Of a stretch of 64,000 nucleotides of DNA, positions 15,759 to 23,627 are shown piece after piece. Under the pieces are notes generated by a model. The model did not search any database and had not been told where the DNA came from. It worked only from the letters and a program-made list of their open reading frames with translations. A program made the position numbers and the translations under genes. The stretch is from Ruminococcus callidus ATCC 27760 (GTDB lineage Bacteria; Bacillota; Clostridia; Oscillospirales; Ruminococcaceae), in NCBI RefSeq assembly GCF_000468015.1, contig NZ_KI260389.1, positions 15,699 through 79,698 of the forward strand. Reading direction: 5' to 3'. Positions within the stretch are counted from its first letter, which is position 1. Each line of letters begins with the position of its first letter.

Positions 15759-16115
15759 TCAGCCGTTTGGCTCTGCATCAACAGGCGGTTCTGCATCAGC
15801 CACGCCCTGCATTGCCTGCTCCATCTTCTGCCGCAGATAATATCGCATATCTTCTCTGATTGCCTTTGTTGCAACGATATGCTTTACGTCTGATGCAACC
15901 TCAGTCATCATGCTGTCCACGATTTTCTTTGCAATCAGCTGTTCGATATTTTCAGTCAGATACCGCTTGATTTTTTCCATATCAACGTGTCTGTAAACAT
16001 CTTCGATAACATCATCCGGCAGTATAAACTTTTTGAACTGCACAGTGTTATACCGTCCGATGTCATGGATAACAGCATTCTCCACTGCTTCTACGATTCT
16101 TTCTTCAAATGTCAT
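15759..16115 (-). CDS. Helical protein of unknown function, acidic Pro-rich C-terminus
   Basis: 118 aa, helical and rich in Ile/Val/Met/Arg heptads from residue 1 to 100, ending DAEPPVDAEPNG. No family recognised. Codons in its last third are more G+C-rich than its neighbours. The ATG follows AAAGGAG. See the in-frame tail at 15594-15758. Confidence 0.65.
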   Translation of the reverse strand: MTFEERIVEAVENAVIHDIGRYNTVQFKKFILPDDVIEDVYRHVDMEKIKRYLTENIEQLIAKKIVDSMMTEVASDVKHIVATKAIREDMRYYLRQKMEQAMQGVADAEPPVDAEPNG

Positions 16116-16133
16116 AATTATCGCTCCTTTGTT

Positions 16134-16712
16134 TTACTTTGCAATTTGTACTTCACCTTTTATGTCAATACGAATAATGTCTTTTACTCGGTAAATTGTG
16201 ATATTATTTTTTGTAAGCTTATCAGCAATCCCACTTTGGATTGTTTGAATAGCCTGCTCCATCCATTTCATAACATCTGTTTTCATGTTTAACACACACT
16301 CACTTTCATATAGTTCTGATGGGTTTGACCACGCTACTGCTTTCTGGTTAGTATCAGCTATTTTATAGCATGTATCACCAGATATATAGTATCGAAGTCT
16401 CTTTTGCTTGTATAGTGTCATCAGTGTGTCTACACCATCTATTACTTTATATCTTGCGCCTACTTCAAATTCCATCTGTGTATCCTGCTTAAATTGATCA
16501 CAAGGCGATAGACTTAGGCATTCAGCAAAAATAGAATCAGCATCACTACTACTAAAAGTGTCAAACCAGTACTCATTATCACATCCACCAGGCATTACTT
16601 CGTAAATATAACGTATTCTACCACACACTTCATATTTATCTGTAACCTCAATCACACTGCCCTTGTCTATGCCGCTAGTCACTTGATACTTTTGACCTAC
16701 TTCAATCCTCAT
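16134..16712 (-). CDS. Protein with two EVGxxYxV beta-barrel repeats
   Basis: 192 aa. Two similar modules start MRIEVGQKYQVTSG and FEVGARYKVIDG, an SH3/KOW-like beta arrangement also seen at the start of the 31968 protein (FEVGKTYQM). The C-terminal 60 residues are helical and end in a beta strand. The ATG after GGTGATAATA is chosen; it overlaps the previous gene by 11 nt. Confidence 0.6.
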   Translation of the reverse strand: MRIEVGQKYQVTSGIDKGSVIEVTDKYEVCGRIRYIYEVMPGGCDNEYWFDTFSSSDADSIFAECLSLSPCDQFKQDTQMEFEVGARYKVIDGVDTLMTLYKQKRLRYYISGDTCYKIADTNQKAVAWSNPSELYESECVLNMKTDVMKWMEQAIQTIQSGIADKLTKNNITIYRVKDIIRIDIKGEVQIAK

Positions 16713-16926
16713 TATTATCACCATTGAATTTCTCACGAAGATACTTTTCTCCATAGTGTTCTATACATTCATCACTATTATATTTACCATGAAGTTTTAT
16801 CCATCCTTCTTCGGCGACCATAGATTCAAGATCTTCTCTGCTCATGCAGTCAGCTATCAGAAATCCATCAGATGAACAACCATAACCACACTGATCACAT
16901 TTTAACGTAGTTGAATACTCAAACAT
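16702..16926 (-). CDS. Small zinc-finger-like protein
   Basis: 74 aa. CDQCGYGCSSDG at the N-terminus plus a later Cys/His pair (DECIEH) suggest metal binding. It ends NGDNNED. The ATG follows AAGAGGTGAGATAA. Function unknown. Confidence 0.65.
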   Translation of the reverse strand: MFEYSTTLKCDQCGYGCSSDGFLIADCMSREDLESMVAEEGWIKLHGKYNSDECIEHYGEKYLREKFNGDNNED

Positions 16927-16945
16927 TTATCTCACCTCTTTAGTA

Positions 16946-17125
16946 TTAGTAATCTGAAATGTAGACAACATTCTCCATGTTAACTGCACTCACGTTCAAA
17001 CAAACATCTTTAATTTCATGACTTCCGTCCTTTAATGTATCATTTGATTTGAACATGATACGAACATCAGCTTCATTAAAAGCCTTATATTCTTGTAAAT
17101 ACTTAATTAGCTCATTCACTTTCAT
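16946..17125 (-). CDS. 59-aa protein of the MKVxELIxxL type
   Basis: Starts MKVNELIKYLQEYKAFNEADVRIMF and is a clear paralogue of the next gene at 17147-17326 (MKVKELIEQLQRFDRNTEVRII). Both share the helix-then-beta opening of a short phage family whose function is unknown. It ends in ISDY. Confidence 0.65.
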   Translation of the reverse strand: MKVNELIKYLQEYKAFNEADVRIMFKSNDTLKDGSHEIKDVCLNVSAVNMENVVYISDY

Positions 17126-17146
17126 TAAAATCTATCTCCAATGTCA

Positions 17147-17326
17147 TTACATCGCTGGGATAATACATACAAGCGATTCGCCAGTCGAACCATTAGTAAT
17201 CATAAATGTATTTGAACATTCCCATCCTGTAGCGCCATCTAACGGATCAGAATCTATGTCAATGATTCGTACTTCAGTATTTCTATCAAATCTCTGTAAC
17301 TGTTCAATAAGTTCTTTTACTTTCAT
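17147..17326 (-). CDS. 59-aa protein of the MKVxELIxxL type, paralogue of 16946
   Basis: Same length and opening as the previous gene. The ATG after GAGGAGGACGTTATCCATA is preferred over the upstream start. The adjacent duplicates suggest a recent tandem duplication followed by divergence. Confidence 0.7.
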   Translation of the reverse strand: MKVKELIEQLQRFDRNTEVRIIDIDSDPLDGATGWECSNTFMITNGSTGESLVCIIPAM

Positions 17327-17346
17327 TATGGATAACGTCCTCCTCA

Positions 17347-17463
17347 TTAAAAATTTGTTTCATAGTGCCTATGTGCAACCTCTAATGCTTCCTGAAGCGG
17401 TCTTGAATCAACTAGGCGATGTCTGTTATAACATTTACCTGATTCTAGTCTTTTATCCTCCAT
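17347..17463 (-). CDS. 38-aa protein of unknown function
   Basis: MEDKRLESGKCYNRHRLVDS start, helical C-terminus. The start overlaps the 3' end of the next gene by 11 nt, and an AGGA site precedes it. Small size keeps confidence moderate. Confidence 0.5.
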   Translation of the reverse strand: MEDKRLESGKCYNRHRLVDSRPLQEALEVAHRHYETNF

Positions 17464-17617
17464 AGTATCCTGAGATGTACAGTGTCACAATAGCATTGAG
17501 TACATTTGTATACTGTTCATGAAATTCAACAAGTATCTCGTATCTAAGATGATCGTTTATTTCGTACACATAATACTCTTGTGAAAACATCTTCCAGTCT
17601 CGAAAATTTGTAATCAT
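17453..17617 (-). CDS. 54-aa protein of unknown function
   Basis: MITNFRDWKMFSQEYYVYEI start; Tyr-rich, alternating beta-like. The ATG follows AAGGAG with good spacing. Part of the run of very small genes at 16.7-18.2 kb. Confidence 0.55.
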   Translation of the reverse strand: MITNFRDWKMFSQEYYVYEINDHLRYEILVEFHEQYTNVLNAIVTLYISGYYGG

Positions 17618-17639
17618 ATGAAAATTCTCCTTAGTTTAT

Positions 17640-17980
17640 TTATGATCGCAATGACGATTCATCAGGTTTACGTGTTTCATAGGAGTATGATACCATTGTC
17701 TCCATTATAAATGTCTTTCCACACTCATTACATTCTAGTTCATGATCTCCTTCTTCATATAGCTCTGGGAAGTCCTCATACCCATACTTAGTATCTAACG
17801 CATTACCACAATATGGACAAATGATATAGCTATTTGAGAATGTATCAATGTCACTTTCTTTATTTTTTTTATTTTCTGCTGCATTTCTGCTAGGTCTTTC
17901 TTCTGCTTACAAGTGTAGCAAATATCTTCCCATGAAAACATAAACCTAGATTTACCACATATCTTACAAATCTTTCCCAT
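17640..17980 (-). CDS. Zinc-ribbon protein split by a -1 frameshift at an A-run
   Basis: Frame 0 from the ATG after GGAGTGG encodes CKICGKSRF...CYTC and would stop at 17795. In the -1 frame a second zinc ribbon follows: IICPYCGNAL, then ELECNECGKTFIMETMVSYSY, ending at 17640. The zero-frame codons around the junction are ATA AAA AAA ATA, a perfect A_AAA_AAA slippery heptamer (8 A at about 17862-17869). One -1 slip gives exactly 114 codons (113 aa), matching a familiar phage zinc-ribbon protein. The downstream half has no start codon. Either programmed -1 frameshifting or a homopolymer indel. Confidence 0.65.
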
Positions 17981-17983
17981 AAG

Positions 17984-18202
17984 TTACCACTCCTTCGAGC
18001 ATATTGGACAAACATGATAACCTTCAGGAATCTCTGCACCGCAGCTTACGCAAGTATTTGTATTTAAGTGTATAGGTGCTGTTTTGTGATTATCTATGAT
18101 AGATCTCATAGCTTCTTGAATCTCTTTGTATTCAGACCAGATGCTTGTTTTGAAAGTGATTTCATATTCATTCCTGTTAATTTTTGAAACAAATTCAGTC
18201 AT
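17984..18202 (-). CDS. Small protein with C-terminal zinc ribbon
   Basis: 72 aa. Helical N-terminus, then TCVSCGAEIPEGYHVCPICSKEW, a classic CxxC-x10-CxxC ribbon. Start overlaps the stop of the next gene (TAATG-like). One of several zinc ribbons in this stretch. Confidence 0.75.
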   Translation of the reverse strand: MTEFVSKINRNEYEITFKTSIWSEYKEIQEAMRSIIDNHKTAPIHLNTNTCVSCGAEIPEGYHVCPICSKEW

Positions 18203-18582
18203 TATTTATCTTCCACCTTCATATCCATCTTTGCACCACAGTTCGGACAGAATCGATGTGAAATTATATATCCGATTTCTCCACAATTTGAGCATTTGAA
18301 ACTATAACTTGTACGAAAAGCCCAATGTGCATGGACTATAGGTCTATGTTCAAGTTCTGATACTCGTTTGTTCCAAGCTTCCGTTACTTGTGATTCACAC
18401 AGTTCACGCTCATTGTGTTGATTCTTGTCCAGATTGATTCCAACAACCGGACTTCTTGCATGACATTTCATACATCTTACTGTAACAGAGCAATGTCTTT
18501 TACTGTAGTTGAAAGTACGCTTGCTTTCAATCTTTAGTTTTGTGCTACCGCAAAACGGACAAGGTTTTAATTTCTTATCCAT
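18202..18582 (-). CDS. Lar-like restriction-alleviation protein fused to zinc ribbon
   Basis: 126 aa. The N-terminal Lar signature is LKPCPFCGSTKLKI...VRCMKCHARSP...VTEAWNKR, followed at about 90-120 by a second ribbon FKCSNCG...HRFCPNCGAKM. Lar proteins moderate host type I restriction in some systems; that role here is by homology only. The second ribbon is the model for the interrupted ribbon at 10827-10916. Confidence 0.78.
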   Translation of the reverse strand: MDKKLKPCPFCGSTKLKIESKRTFNYSKRHCSVTVRCMKCHARSPVVGINLDKNQHNERELCESQVTEAWNKRVSELEHRPIVHAHWAFRTSYSFKCSNCGEIGYIISHRFCPNCGAKMDMKVEDK

Positions 18583-18595
18583 ATTTCTTCATCTC

Positions 18596-18820
18596 CTATA
18601 ATAGTGCTAACTTCATCCTTAGAAATAGATTATCGGCTTGCAATGAAACATTGTCTGCACATCTTTTACATAAATCATACTCATAAAACAGTGCATCAAT
18701 TTGCCATTCAGAACTTCTTACTACTCCTCTATCAAGTACCGTTTCTTCAATTCCAAAGGGATTTCTCTTTTTGACATATGGAATTGGTTTTCCGCATTTA
18801 TCACATACAACACAAGTCAT
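18596..18820 (-). CDS. Small Cys-rich protein
   Basis: 74 aa. VVCDKCGKPIPYVKKR at the start and LCKRCADN later give a CxxC...CxxC zinc site. The start is the ATG after GGAGATAGGAGAATA and abuts the previous gene's stop. Confidence 0.7.
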   Translation of the reverse strand: MTCVVCDKCGKPIPYVKKRNPFGIEETVLDRGVVRSSEWQIDALFYEYDLCKRCADNVSLQADNLFLRMKLALL

Positions 18821-19143
18821 TATTCTCCTATCTCCATGTTCCAACAGTCAACACAACTTGACACTATATTGCATTGTTTAGGACAGATGCCACCATAAAT
18901 AAGACTTCTACAAACTTTAGGTATTTTATCTCTATCCATCTGTGGTGCATTTGGAAGTTTCGTGAGAAAATCCAAAGCGTACGTCTTTACAGGGTTTTCT
19001 TGAACCCAATTGTCAACAAGTTCATCAACATTATCAGGAAACTCACTTGGTGTACATTGTGAAAAACCCTTAATAAATAAAGGGCAACCATTGCACTCCT
19101 CGTGGTTTCTGCACATGCGATTTAAGTCCTTGATGCTACTCAT
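18820..19143 (-). CDS. Cys-rich protein, paralogue of 19169 gene
   Basis: 107 aa from the ATG after AAAGGATGAGTGCAA. Shares with the next gene the framework KDLxRMC, CxxCP, ENPVKTYALDF, LPNAP and CVDCWN. About ten cysteines suggest two metal sites. A recurrent Clostridia-phage family of unknown function. Confidence 0.75.
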   Translation of the reverse strand: MSSIKDLNRMCRNHEECNGCPLFIKGFSQCTPSEFPDNVDELVDNWVQENPVKTYALDFLTKLPNAPQMDRDKIPKVCRSLIYGGICPKQCNIVSSCVDCWNMEIGE

Positions 19144-19168
19144 TTGCACTCATCCTTTCTAATTCAAA

Positions 19169-19486
19169 TCATTTATCTTCAGGAATAGGTTGATTCCAAC
19201 AATCCTTGCACGTGTATTCTAAGCAAGACTTGTCCATAGCTTCAGGATATATCAACCTAATACATGGCATTGGACATCCAGACGGATCTTTTGGAGCTTT
19301 CGGAAACTTCTCGAAGAAGTCCATAGCATATGTCTTTACAGGATGCTCTGATACCCACTTGTCAACAATTTCATCAGCGTTGTCATAGAACTTATTAGGC
19401 GAAGCACAACCTGCTTCACTCATTGGGCAATAAATACAAGCGTCATAAGCTTTACACATTCTCTTTAAGTCTTTAAGTCTTGCCAT
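19169..19486 (-). CDS. Cys-rich protein, paralogue of 18820 gene
   Basis: About 105 aa. MARLKDLKRMCKAYDACIYCP opening and EHPVKTYAMDFFEKFPKAP, CKDCWNQPIPED end. GGAGG lies 7 nt before this ATG, so the upstream ATG that overlaps the site is not used. The leader contains a terminator-like hairpin (19505-19545). Confidence 0.78.
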   Translation of the reverse strand: MARLKDLKRMCKAYDACIYCPMSEAGCASPNKFYDNADEIVDKWVSEHPVKTYAMDFFEKFPKAPKDPSGCPMPCIRLIYPEAMDKSCLEYTCKDCWNQPIPEDK

Positions 19487-19504
19487 TAGTATAACCTCCA
19501 TATA

Positions 19505-19553
19505 TAAAAAGATAGTAGGAATGACTTTGAATCATCCCTACTATCTATAACGA
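19505..19553 (-). terminator. TATAACGA box followed by hairpin and U-run in a leader
   Basis: The minus strand has CAATCGTTATA (box complement at 19546-19553), then GATAGTAGGGATGA/TCATTCCTACTATC and TTTTT, then GGAGG of the 19169 gene. A second hairpin (AACTTGTA/TACAAGTT) lies further upstream at about 19569-19606. The hairpin with U-run should terminate or attenuate just before the start codon. Confidence 0.7.
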
Positions 19554-19627
19554 TTGATTTTTACTAACTTGTATGACTGATAGATGACTATCTATTTACA
19601 AGTTGCTAGTTATATATCAAATCATGT

Positions 19628-19906
19628 CTAGAATTGCTGTAATGCTTGACGTACATCAATACAAATGCTAATTGCTTCTGGATCTGGCTGATACAACCTG
19701 ATGACATCACAACTGAGGTATTTCTGCATTCTACCACCATACAATATTGCATCCTTTGTTACGGTGTTTGCTTCAAAATAATCAAGTTCTGCGTCAGCAT
19801 CTATATATCCATCACTGAGCAATTGCCATCCGTCATCTGCATCATATCCAAACAAACGAATATCTCCGTACAGAACATATTGCTTCACAAACATTTCAAC
19901 TGTCAC
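19628..19906 (-). CDS. Small protein of unknown function
   Basis: 92 aa from the GTG 8 nt after AGGAGG. Alternating beta and acidic segments (YGDIRLFGYDADDGWQLLSDG). No family recognised. Last gene before the double hairpin at 19.5-19.6 kb. Confidence 0.65.
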   Translation of the reverse strand: MTVEMFVKQYVLYGDIRLFGYDADDGWQLLSDGYIDADAELDYFEANTVTKDAILYGGRMQKYLSCDVIRLYQPDPEAISICIDVRQALQQF

Positions 19907-19927
19907 TGTTTGCACCTCCTAAAGTTT

Positions 19928-20167
19928 TCAGAAGTAGCCCCAGTATAACCAAGGCTTTCTTTTATAGTGACTTTCAATTTCATATACAATCGCAGTATTG
20001 ACCTGCTCTTGACAAGATGTACCTGATGTATCATACCAATCATCACCTAAAAGATATCTGCACAACTCATTTAGTGCAACTTGAGCTTTCATAGGTGGTG
20101 CAAAAATCCCGTAGTCTCCAGGTTCGCACAGACTTAATATGTGTTCTTTGTCTACTTTATGTCGCAT
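19928..20167 (-). CDS. Small protein of unknown function
   Basis: 79 aa, MRHKVDKEHILSLCEPGDYG opening; helical middle resembling a short Cys-bearing accessory protein. ATG after GAAGGGAG. Confidence 0.65.
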   Translation of the reverse strand: MRHKVDKEHILSLCEPGDYGIFAPPMKAQVALNELCRYLLGDDWYDTSGTSCQEQVNTAIVYEIESHYKRKPWLYWGYF

Positions 20168-20393
20168 AGTGACATCTCCCTTCTACAATTGCATGAGTTA
20201 TTTCGAGCTCTGACATGCTATATACTTTATCTGCAATCTTACAATGATACCAGTAACCTCGTGTTGGACTAAGGTAATCAATTCCTAGTATTTGCATGAA
20301 TTCATATTTAGGTGGATCATTGAATCCAATTGACATATCCATCTTGAACACATCGAATATCTTGTATTTTGATTCAGACTTTGGGGTAATCAT
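20157..20393 (-). CDS. Small protein of unknown function
   Basis: 78 aa from the ATG after AAAGGA. ITPKSESKYKIFDVFKMD start, then a beta-rich region (YEFMQILGIDYLSPTRGYWYHC). Overlaps the next gene by 11 nt. Confidence 0.6.
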   Translation of the reverse strand: MITPKSESKYKIFDVFKMDMSIGFNDPPKYEFMQILGIDYLSPTRGYWYHCKIADKVYSMSELEITHAIVEGRCHYAT

Positions 20394-20406
20394 ATATGTA
20401 TATCCT

Positions 20407-20805
20407 TTATTGTTTTGGAACATCAGTAAGTGCAGCACAGAATGCTCTAAAAGCTAGTTCGGTATCTATCATAGAATCCCCAATTAGATTAGTGCTGGAT
20501 GACAGAGAATGCAACTCGTGTCTTAGAGCATGCAATCTTGATAGTGGAATCTGAAATACAAGATCTTTTGCAGATTCACTATCTGTTTCTGTATCTGGAT
20601 GATCATCAAACCAATACTTGTCATACTTGATTAAGTTTGAATCATCTGACAGATAGACATCGTTTGTGTTCACATCCTGTAAAACGTAAACAACCGGATA
20701 TGTATCTGCTATAGTTCTGCACAATGATACTACACGCCTAGTTTTAGTATCAATTAACCAGCCGCAGTGGGTTGCAATATTGAAATCTTTCTCTTCATTA
20801 TTCAT
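20407..20805 (-). CDS. Protein of unknown function
   Basis: 132 aa. Beta-rich N-terminal half (HCGWLIDTKTRRVVSLC, YPVVYVLQDVNTNDVYLSDD), helical C-terminal half. Start with TAGGAGG. No family recognised. Confidence 0.65.
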   Translation of the reverse strand: MNNEEKDFNIATHCGWLIDTKTRRVVSLCRTIADTYPVVYVLQDVNTNDVYLSDDSNLIKYDKYWFDDHPDTETDSESAKDLVFQIPLSRLHALRHELHSLSSSTNLIGDSMIDTELAFRAFCAALTDVPKQ

Positions 20806-20855
20806 GATTTTGTCCTCCTAGTAGTGTTGTGGATACTGGCGTTAGTACATATCTT

Positions 20856-21107
20856 TTAGGTGAGGGTTATAGTTCCATCTGTAATGGGACTCCAAAATTG
20901 ATTAGTACCACCATGTACAATCATAGCGTTTGCATTGCACATATCTGTGTAATCTTTAACACATACGATTTCTGGACATTGTGATACATGCAGAGTGTCA
21001 TTAATTGCACTAGCAATCAATTGAGACACTGCATCTTCCTTACTAGTAGCTTCAACGTATACAGCATCCCTATACTCGATTCGGTAAATATGTTTAGCTT
21101 CTTTCAT
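20856..21107 (-). CDS. Small protein of unknown function
   Basis: 83 aa from the ATG after AGAAAGGAACG. IYRIEYRDAVYVEATSKEDAVSQLI resembles the strand-helix opening of small phage proteins that carry an A/E-S-x-x-E-A motif. Follows the UvrD-like gene. Confidence 0.65.
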   Translation of the reverse strand: MKEAKHIYRIEYRDAVYVEATSKEDAVSQLIASAINDTLHVSQCPEIVCVKDYTDMCNANAMIVHGGTNQFWSPITDGTITLT

Positions 21108-21127
21108 ATGATTTACGTTCCTTTCTA

Positions 21128-22726
21128 TTACATTGATTTCCACACATACAGTTTACTTTTTGCCCTTGTGCAGCCGACATAGTAAATATTATGTTGTTCT
21201 TCGTCTTTCAAATTAAATGATTTTGAACCTACTCCGAGCAAGTGCACTACATCATACTCTAGCCCCTTTACCGAATGAATTGTCCCGATATAGATCGGTG
21301 CTTTTACCTGTGCTGTACTGGATTTTAGATATTCAATACATTTCAGAATAACTTCATCGGAGTTTATCTGCTCCAGTGCAACATCCTTTGGTGTGCGAAT
21401 TTTCAAAATGTTGCAGATTGCAATTACCTTTCCATTTGTAAAACATTCAGAATTTAAGATTTTCCGGATAGCATATATAGTGTCAAATTCCTCAGAAAAT
21501 CTTTTATAATACACCTCTGAAAACTTCATCTCATCATCTCTATACTTCGGAATTAAAGTACACATACGGATGTATTCTGTATACTCTGATGCTGTAAGAT
21601 TTCCAGACAACCATGGAATCAGATGTTCTGAACGAATTGCACTGAGCAGGATATGTTCTTTATCGGACATCTTATCTACCTGCTTTGTGATATATGGGAT
21701 TTGATTCAATTCAAACGAATTGATTACATTTTTCACTTCTGCATTGGACCTACACAGAACTGCTGCTGTTTCTCCAGCATGAATAGAATCTTGAATCACT
21801 TTCAATTCTTTGTCTGTCAGAATGCCACCATCATATGATCTATGATACATTACAACATCACATCCAGGTCTATCACTATGAATTACAAGATTGTATGGAG
21901 AGTCTCCCCAATTATGTATCTTATTTGAAAAGTCACAGATCTGAGAAGTAGATCTGTAGTTTTGACTTAACTTAATTGTTTTCCAATTACTATCCTGAGA
22001 TAGCTGCTTTATGATAGCACTTGTACTTCCTCTGAAACTGTATAGGTTCTGTTTTGCATCTCCTACCACGAGCAGGTTTGCATCTGCAAAGGAACTTACA
22101 AAGTCCCACTGTTTCTGATCTGTATCCTGAAATTCATCGACAAAAATGTATTTGTACGTATCTTTATACTGACGGATACATGGTATATTGTCTACAAACA
22201 GCTTACCAACTTCGTAGCACATAATGTCAAATGTGATTAGGTTTTCTTGCTTTAGCTTCTTTTCATACTGTTTTCGGAAAACACGATACTGCATCGCACC
22301 TTTAAGAGATGCTGGTTCCGTATTTCGCATAAGTGCGTCATGTGACAATTTCACTCCACACTGTGCTTTCACTGACATCTCAATGCGTTTCAAATCAGCA
22401 TCTTTCGCAATATCTGGAATACCCTTATATCCAATTGCATTTCTTACGGCAGTATCCTGGATAATCAAAGAGTAGCAAAACGCATGAAATGTGCAGAACA
22501 TCGGAGTATCTGTAGTTTTGCATATTCGCTTGTATCGTTCACGCATTTCAGATGCAGCTGCATTTGTAAAGGTAAGTCCTAATATACTTGTCGGCTTTAC
22601 GCCTGATGCTACAAGCCGTGCTACTCTTGATATAAGTACTGTTGTCTTTCCAGTACCTGCTCCGGCAAGTACTAATATCTGTTTTGCATTTGAATCAACC
22701 ACATGCTGTTGTTCTTTATTCAGCAT
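21128..22726 (-). CDS. UvrD/PcrA-like superfamily 1A DNA helicase
   Basis: 532 aa, shorter than host UvrD (about 720). Q motif LNKEQQHVV, motif I LAGAGTGKTT, motif Ia TFTNAAASEM, motif II VDEFQDTD, motif III GDAKQNLYSFRGS, motif IV QNYRS, motif V HSVKGLEYDVV and motif VI YVGCTRAK are all present. It should translocate 3' to 5' on single strands in replication or recombination. The start is the ATG 9 nt after GGAGG; the upstream ATG overlaps the site. Two GAGCAGG copies lie inside. Confidence 0.93.
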   Translation of the reverse strand: MLNKEQQHVVDSNAKQILVLAGAGTGKTTVLISRVARLVASGVKPTSILGLTFTNAAASEMRERYKRICKTTDTPMFCTFHAFCYSLIIQDTAVRNAIGYKGIPDIAKDADLKRIEMSVKAQCGVKLSHDALMRNTEPASLKGAMQYRVFRKQYEKKLKQENLITFDIMCYEVGKLFVDNIPCIRQYKDTYKYIFVDEFQDTDQKQWDFVSSFADANLLVVGDAKQNLYSFRGSTSAIIKQLSQDSNWKTIKLSQNYRSTSQICDFSNKIHNWGDSPYNLVIHSDRPGCDVVMYHRSYDGGILTDKELKVIQDSIHAGETAAVLCRSNAEVKNVINSFELNQIPYITKQVDKMSDKEHILLSAIRSEHLIPWLSGNLTASEYTEYIRMCTLIPKYRDDEMKFSEVYYKRFSEEFDTIYAIRKILNSECFTNGKVIAICNILKIRTPKDVALEQINSDEVILKCIEYLKSSTAQVKAPIYIGTIHSVKGLEYDVVHLLGVGSKSFNLKDEEQHNIYYVGCTRAKSKLYVWKSM

Positions 22727-22934
22727 ACTTATCATCCTCCATAAAGAAATATTTGCATATATCTGATTCTGACGCTGGTTTGAACATATAGGAAGTTTCA
22801 TCCTCTCGAAGTTCAACACCAGATTTGAAGAATGTTACAGCAGTTTCAATTGCATCCTCTTTTGTTGATTTATCTTTAAGAATAAGCAATCGGTGCACCT
22901 TTGGATAATAGTGATAATCTGATTTAATTGCCAA
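22716..22934 (-). CDS. Small protein of unknown function (TTG start)
   Basis: 72 aa from a TTG placed 9 nt after CGGAGG. MAIKSDYHYYPKVHRLLILK then an acidic C-terminus. Overlaps both neighbours by about 11 nt, which fits translational coupling to the helicase. Confidence 0.6.
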   Translation of the reverse strand: MAIKSDYHYYPKVHRLLILKDKSTKEDAIETAVTFFKSGVELREDETSYMFKPASESDICKYFFMEDDKYAE

Positions 22935-23148
22935 TCTCACGCACCTCCGGATGTTCATTAAGGAAATCAAGCCATCTTGTTGCAGCACATCGTTTGTGCA
23001 TTGTATAACTCACTATCACTTGGCATCGAGATCCGCAACTCGTAGCTTCAAATACAACAGTCTTATTAACTACGTTTCTCTCAAACCATATTTGTTTATG
23101 ACAAAACATGCAAGCTCCATAACCAGTTGACCGCTTATGTGTAGTCAT
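22924..23148 (-). CDS. Small Cys-rich protein
   Basis: 74 aa. YGACMFCHKQIWF, then CGSRC and HKRCAAT: a zinc-binding pattern. ATG after AGGAGG. Its leader contains a TATAACGA box, a hairpin and a U-run (23167-23213). Confidence 0.7.
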   Translation of the reverse strand: MTTHKRSTGYGACMFCHKQIWFERNVVNKTVVFEATSCGSRCQVIVSYTMHKRCAATRWLDFLNEHPEVREIGN

Positions 23149-23166
23149 ACTATACCTCCTGAAAAC

Positions 23167-23213
23167 AAAAAAAATACCATGTAAGCATTAACTGCCTACA
23201 TGGTATATAACGA
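23167..23213 (-). terminator. TATAACGA box followed by hairpin and U-run in a leader
   Basis: The minus strand has CCAATCGTTATA (23206-23213), TACCATGTAGGC/GCTTACATGGTA, a run of eight T, then AGGAGG and the ATG of the 22924 gene. It is a textbook intrinsic terminator for the 23232 gene, placed 20 nt before the next start codon. Confidence 0.8.
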
Positions 23214-23231
23214 TTGGTTTTTGGTTACTTG

Positions 23232-23600
23232 TCAGTCTGGAACCCATCCGTCATCTAAGTAACATTTGTAATGCTGACTGTAATCGTATCGAATCACAGG
23301 TATTTCATGAATCCCAAATTCCTGACGAATGTATGGAATCCAATCATCTGAAATATCAGGGTTCATGTAAATGATTGCTTTACTTTTATTTGAAATATCA
23401 ACACGCCCTCTTGGGTAGTAGTTGTATGACTTATTGCAACCTCGTGGTTTTATATCATTCCAGAGGCGTTTGTGATTATATGTATTACCAGATTTAGCCA
23501 CACCGATTCCGTCATTCATGAATGGAAATGCTAAGATTTTGTCATCTACAATCCAAAACACACCTCTTGACAGTTCTTTTGACATAGCTGTAATTTTCAT
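23232..23600 (-). CDS. GxFWIxDxxI family protein, paralogue of 23628 gene
   Basis: 122 aa from the ATG after GGTGGTGG. MKITAMSKELSRGVFWIVDDKI, then W..IKPRG and YYPRGRVDI, shared with the next gene. Ends HYKCYLDDGWVPD. A phage family of unknown function. Belongs to the run of genes whose products start with M-K-x-(Y/T)-x. Confidence 0.72.
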   Translation of the reverse strand: MKITAMSKELSRGVFWIVDDKILAFPFMNDGIGVAKSGNTYNHKRLWNDIKPRGCNKSYNYYPRGRVDISNKSKAIIYMNPDISDDWIPYIRQEFGIHEIPVIRYDYSQHYKCYLDDGWVPD

Positions 23601-23627
23601 AGAACCACCACCTTCAATTGACACTTG

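Noticed and set aside
10827-15761. Genome-wide recoding of TGA as Trp or Cys
   Set aside because: Many genes end in TGA with ATGA overlaps or immediate in-frame stops, and tRNA genes here include no TCA anticodon. Only local readthrough or decay remains open.
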